The position numbers and the translations under genes were made by a program. From Gammaproteobacteria bacterium (GTDB lineage Bacteria > Pseudomonadota > Gammaproteobacteria > Chromatiales > Chromatiaceae), in contig JARFQQ010000114.1 of NCBI GenBank assembly GCA_029287695.1, positions 1 to 6,495 of the forward strand: a stretch of 6,495 nt of DNA. The letters run 5' to 3'. Under the pieces are notes generated by a model. That model did no database searches. It saw only the letters and a list, made by a program, of their open reading frames with translations, and was not told where the DNA came from. Shown here piece by piece: positions 6,178-6,495 of this stretch (the first letter of the stretch is position 1; each line of letters starts with the position of its first letter).

Positions 6178-6495
6178 ATGAGGATTCTTGTATTCTGCCT
6201 GTCATTCCTGATGCTGCCCGGATTCAGTATCCTGCATCTTCATGCTGCTGAAGCTTCCGCTTCCAACGCCTACCGATGGGTTGGCTGTGGTATTACCAAA
6301 AAAGCATTCATGAGCAGCCTGGCCAAGGCCTACGCCAAAGAGACAGGAATCAAAATTGATATCCAGGGTGGCGGCGCGACCAAGGGCATTCGCGAGGTCT
6401 CGCAGCTCAGTGCCGACATGGGCGGTGCCTGCCGCTATGTGCTGGAGAATCATCCGCTTGAGGACCAGGCCAAGATGGTGCCGATGGCCTGGGAT
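6178..6495 (+). CDS. PstS-like periplasmic substrate-binding protein, 3' end missing
   Basis: The first 106 residues of an exported protein; the frame is open to the right edge. Residues 1 to about 23 form a signal peptide (MRIL, then a hydrophobic core, cleavage likely near HAA-EA); Cys7 lies in the hydrophobic core and is not in a lipobox. The mature start resembles the phosphate/molybdate-type binding-protein superfamily: a strand and turn WVGCGITKKAF (34-44), a helix LAKAYAKETG (48-57), a strand IKIDIQGGGATKGIREV (58-74), then ADMGGACRYV (79-88). These correspond in layout to the PstS blocks GSTF, Y...TG, GSGxGI and DFG-S-D, but the binding-loop residues differ and two cysteines (37, 85) sit in the loops. 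Ligand specificity cannot be assigned; phosphate is not assured. It has its own ribosome site and a structured leader. No transporter genes are visible, since the window ends here. Base composition looks somewhat less GC-rich than its neighbours. Confidence 0.75.
   Translation, partial: MRILVFCLSFLMLPGFSILHLHAAEASASNAYRWVGCGITKKAFMSSLAKAYAKETGIKIDIQGGGATKGIREVSQLSADMGGACRYVLENHPLEDQAKMVPMAWD

Overview
The window is a densely packed, GC-rich chromosomal segment with every gene on the + strand. It looks like a proteobacterium, most likely a gammaproteobacterium. The reasons are the gene order fmt - rsmB - DUF4390 - ntrY-like - ntrX-like, which is typical of beta- and gammaproteobacteria, and the close resemblance of the Fmt and RsmB motifs to those of E. 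coli. The genus cannot be fixed from this sequence.

Layout: (1) 1-663, the C-terminal two thirds of fmt (Met-tRNA formyltransferase), cut by the left edge. (2) 663-1970, rsmB (16S rRNA m5C967 methyltransferase), complete. (3) 1967-2503, a small exported DUF4390 protein. (4) about 2485-4674, an NtrY-like membrane sensor histidine kinase with four membrane segments, an extracytoplasmic sensor region, HAMP, PAS and kinase core. (5) 4671-6035, an NtrX-like response regulator (receiver, AAA+, Fis-type HTH). (6) 6036-6177, the only intergenic region, rich in small dyads. (7) 6178-6495, the start of an exported PstS-like periplasmic substrate-binding protein, cut by the right edge.

The first five genes overlap at every junction by 1 to about 19 nt and are probably one translationally coupled operon. 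It joins translation and ribosome housekeeping (fmt, rsmB) to an envelope-sensing two-component system (DUF4390, NtrY, NtrX). The sixth gene has its own strong ribosome binding site and a structured leader, so it is probably a separate unit; it could be a target of NtrX.

The most notable observation is that the NtrX-like protein keeps an intact receiver domain and DNA-binding domain while its AAA+ domain is degenerate at four independent functional places: Walker A Lys to Arg, glutamate-switch Asn to Val, second arginine finger to Gln, and loss of the sigma54-contacting GAFTGA loop. It is unlikely to work as a classical sigma54 activator. Secondary points are a CAA-N4-TTG dyad and two mutually exclusive hairpins in the leader of the PstS-like gene, and the unusual cysteine-bearing binding-site motifs of that protein.
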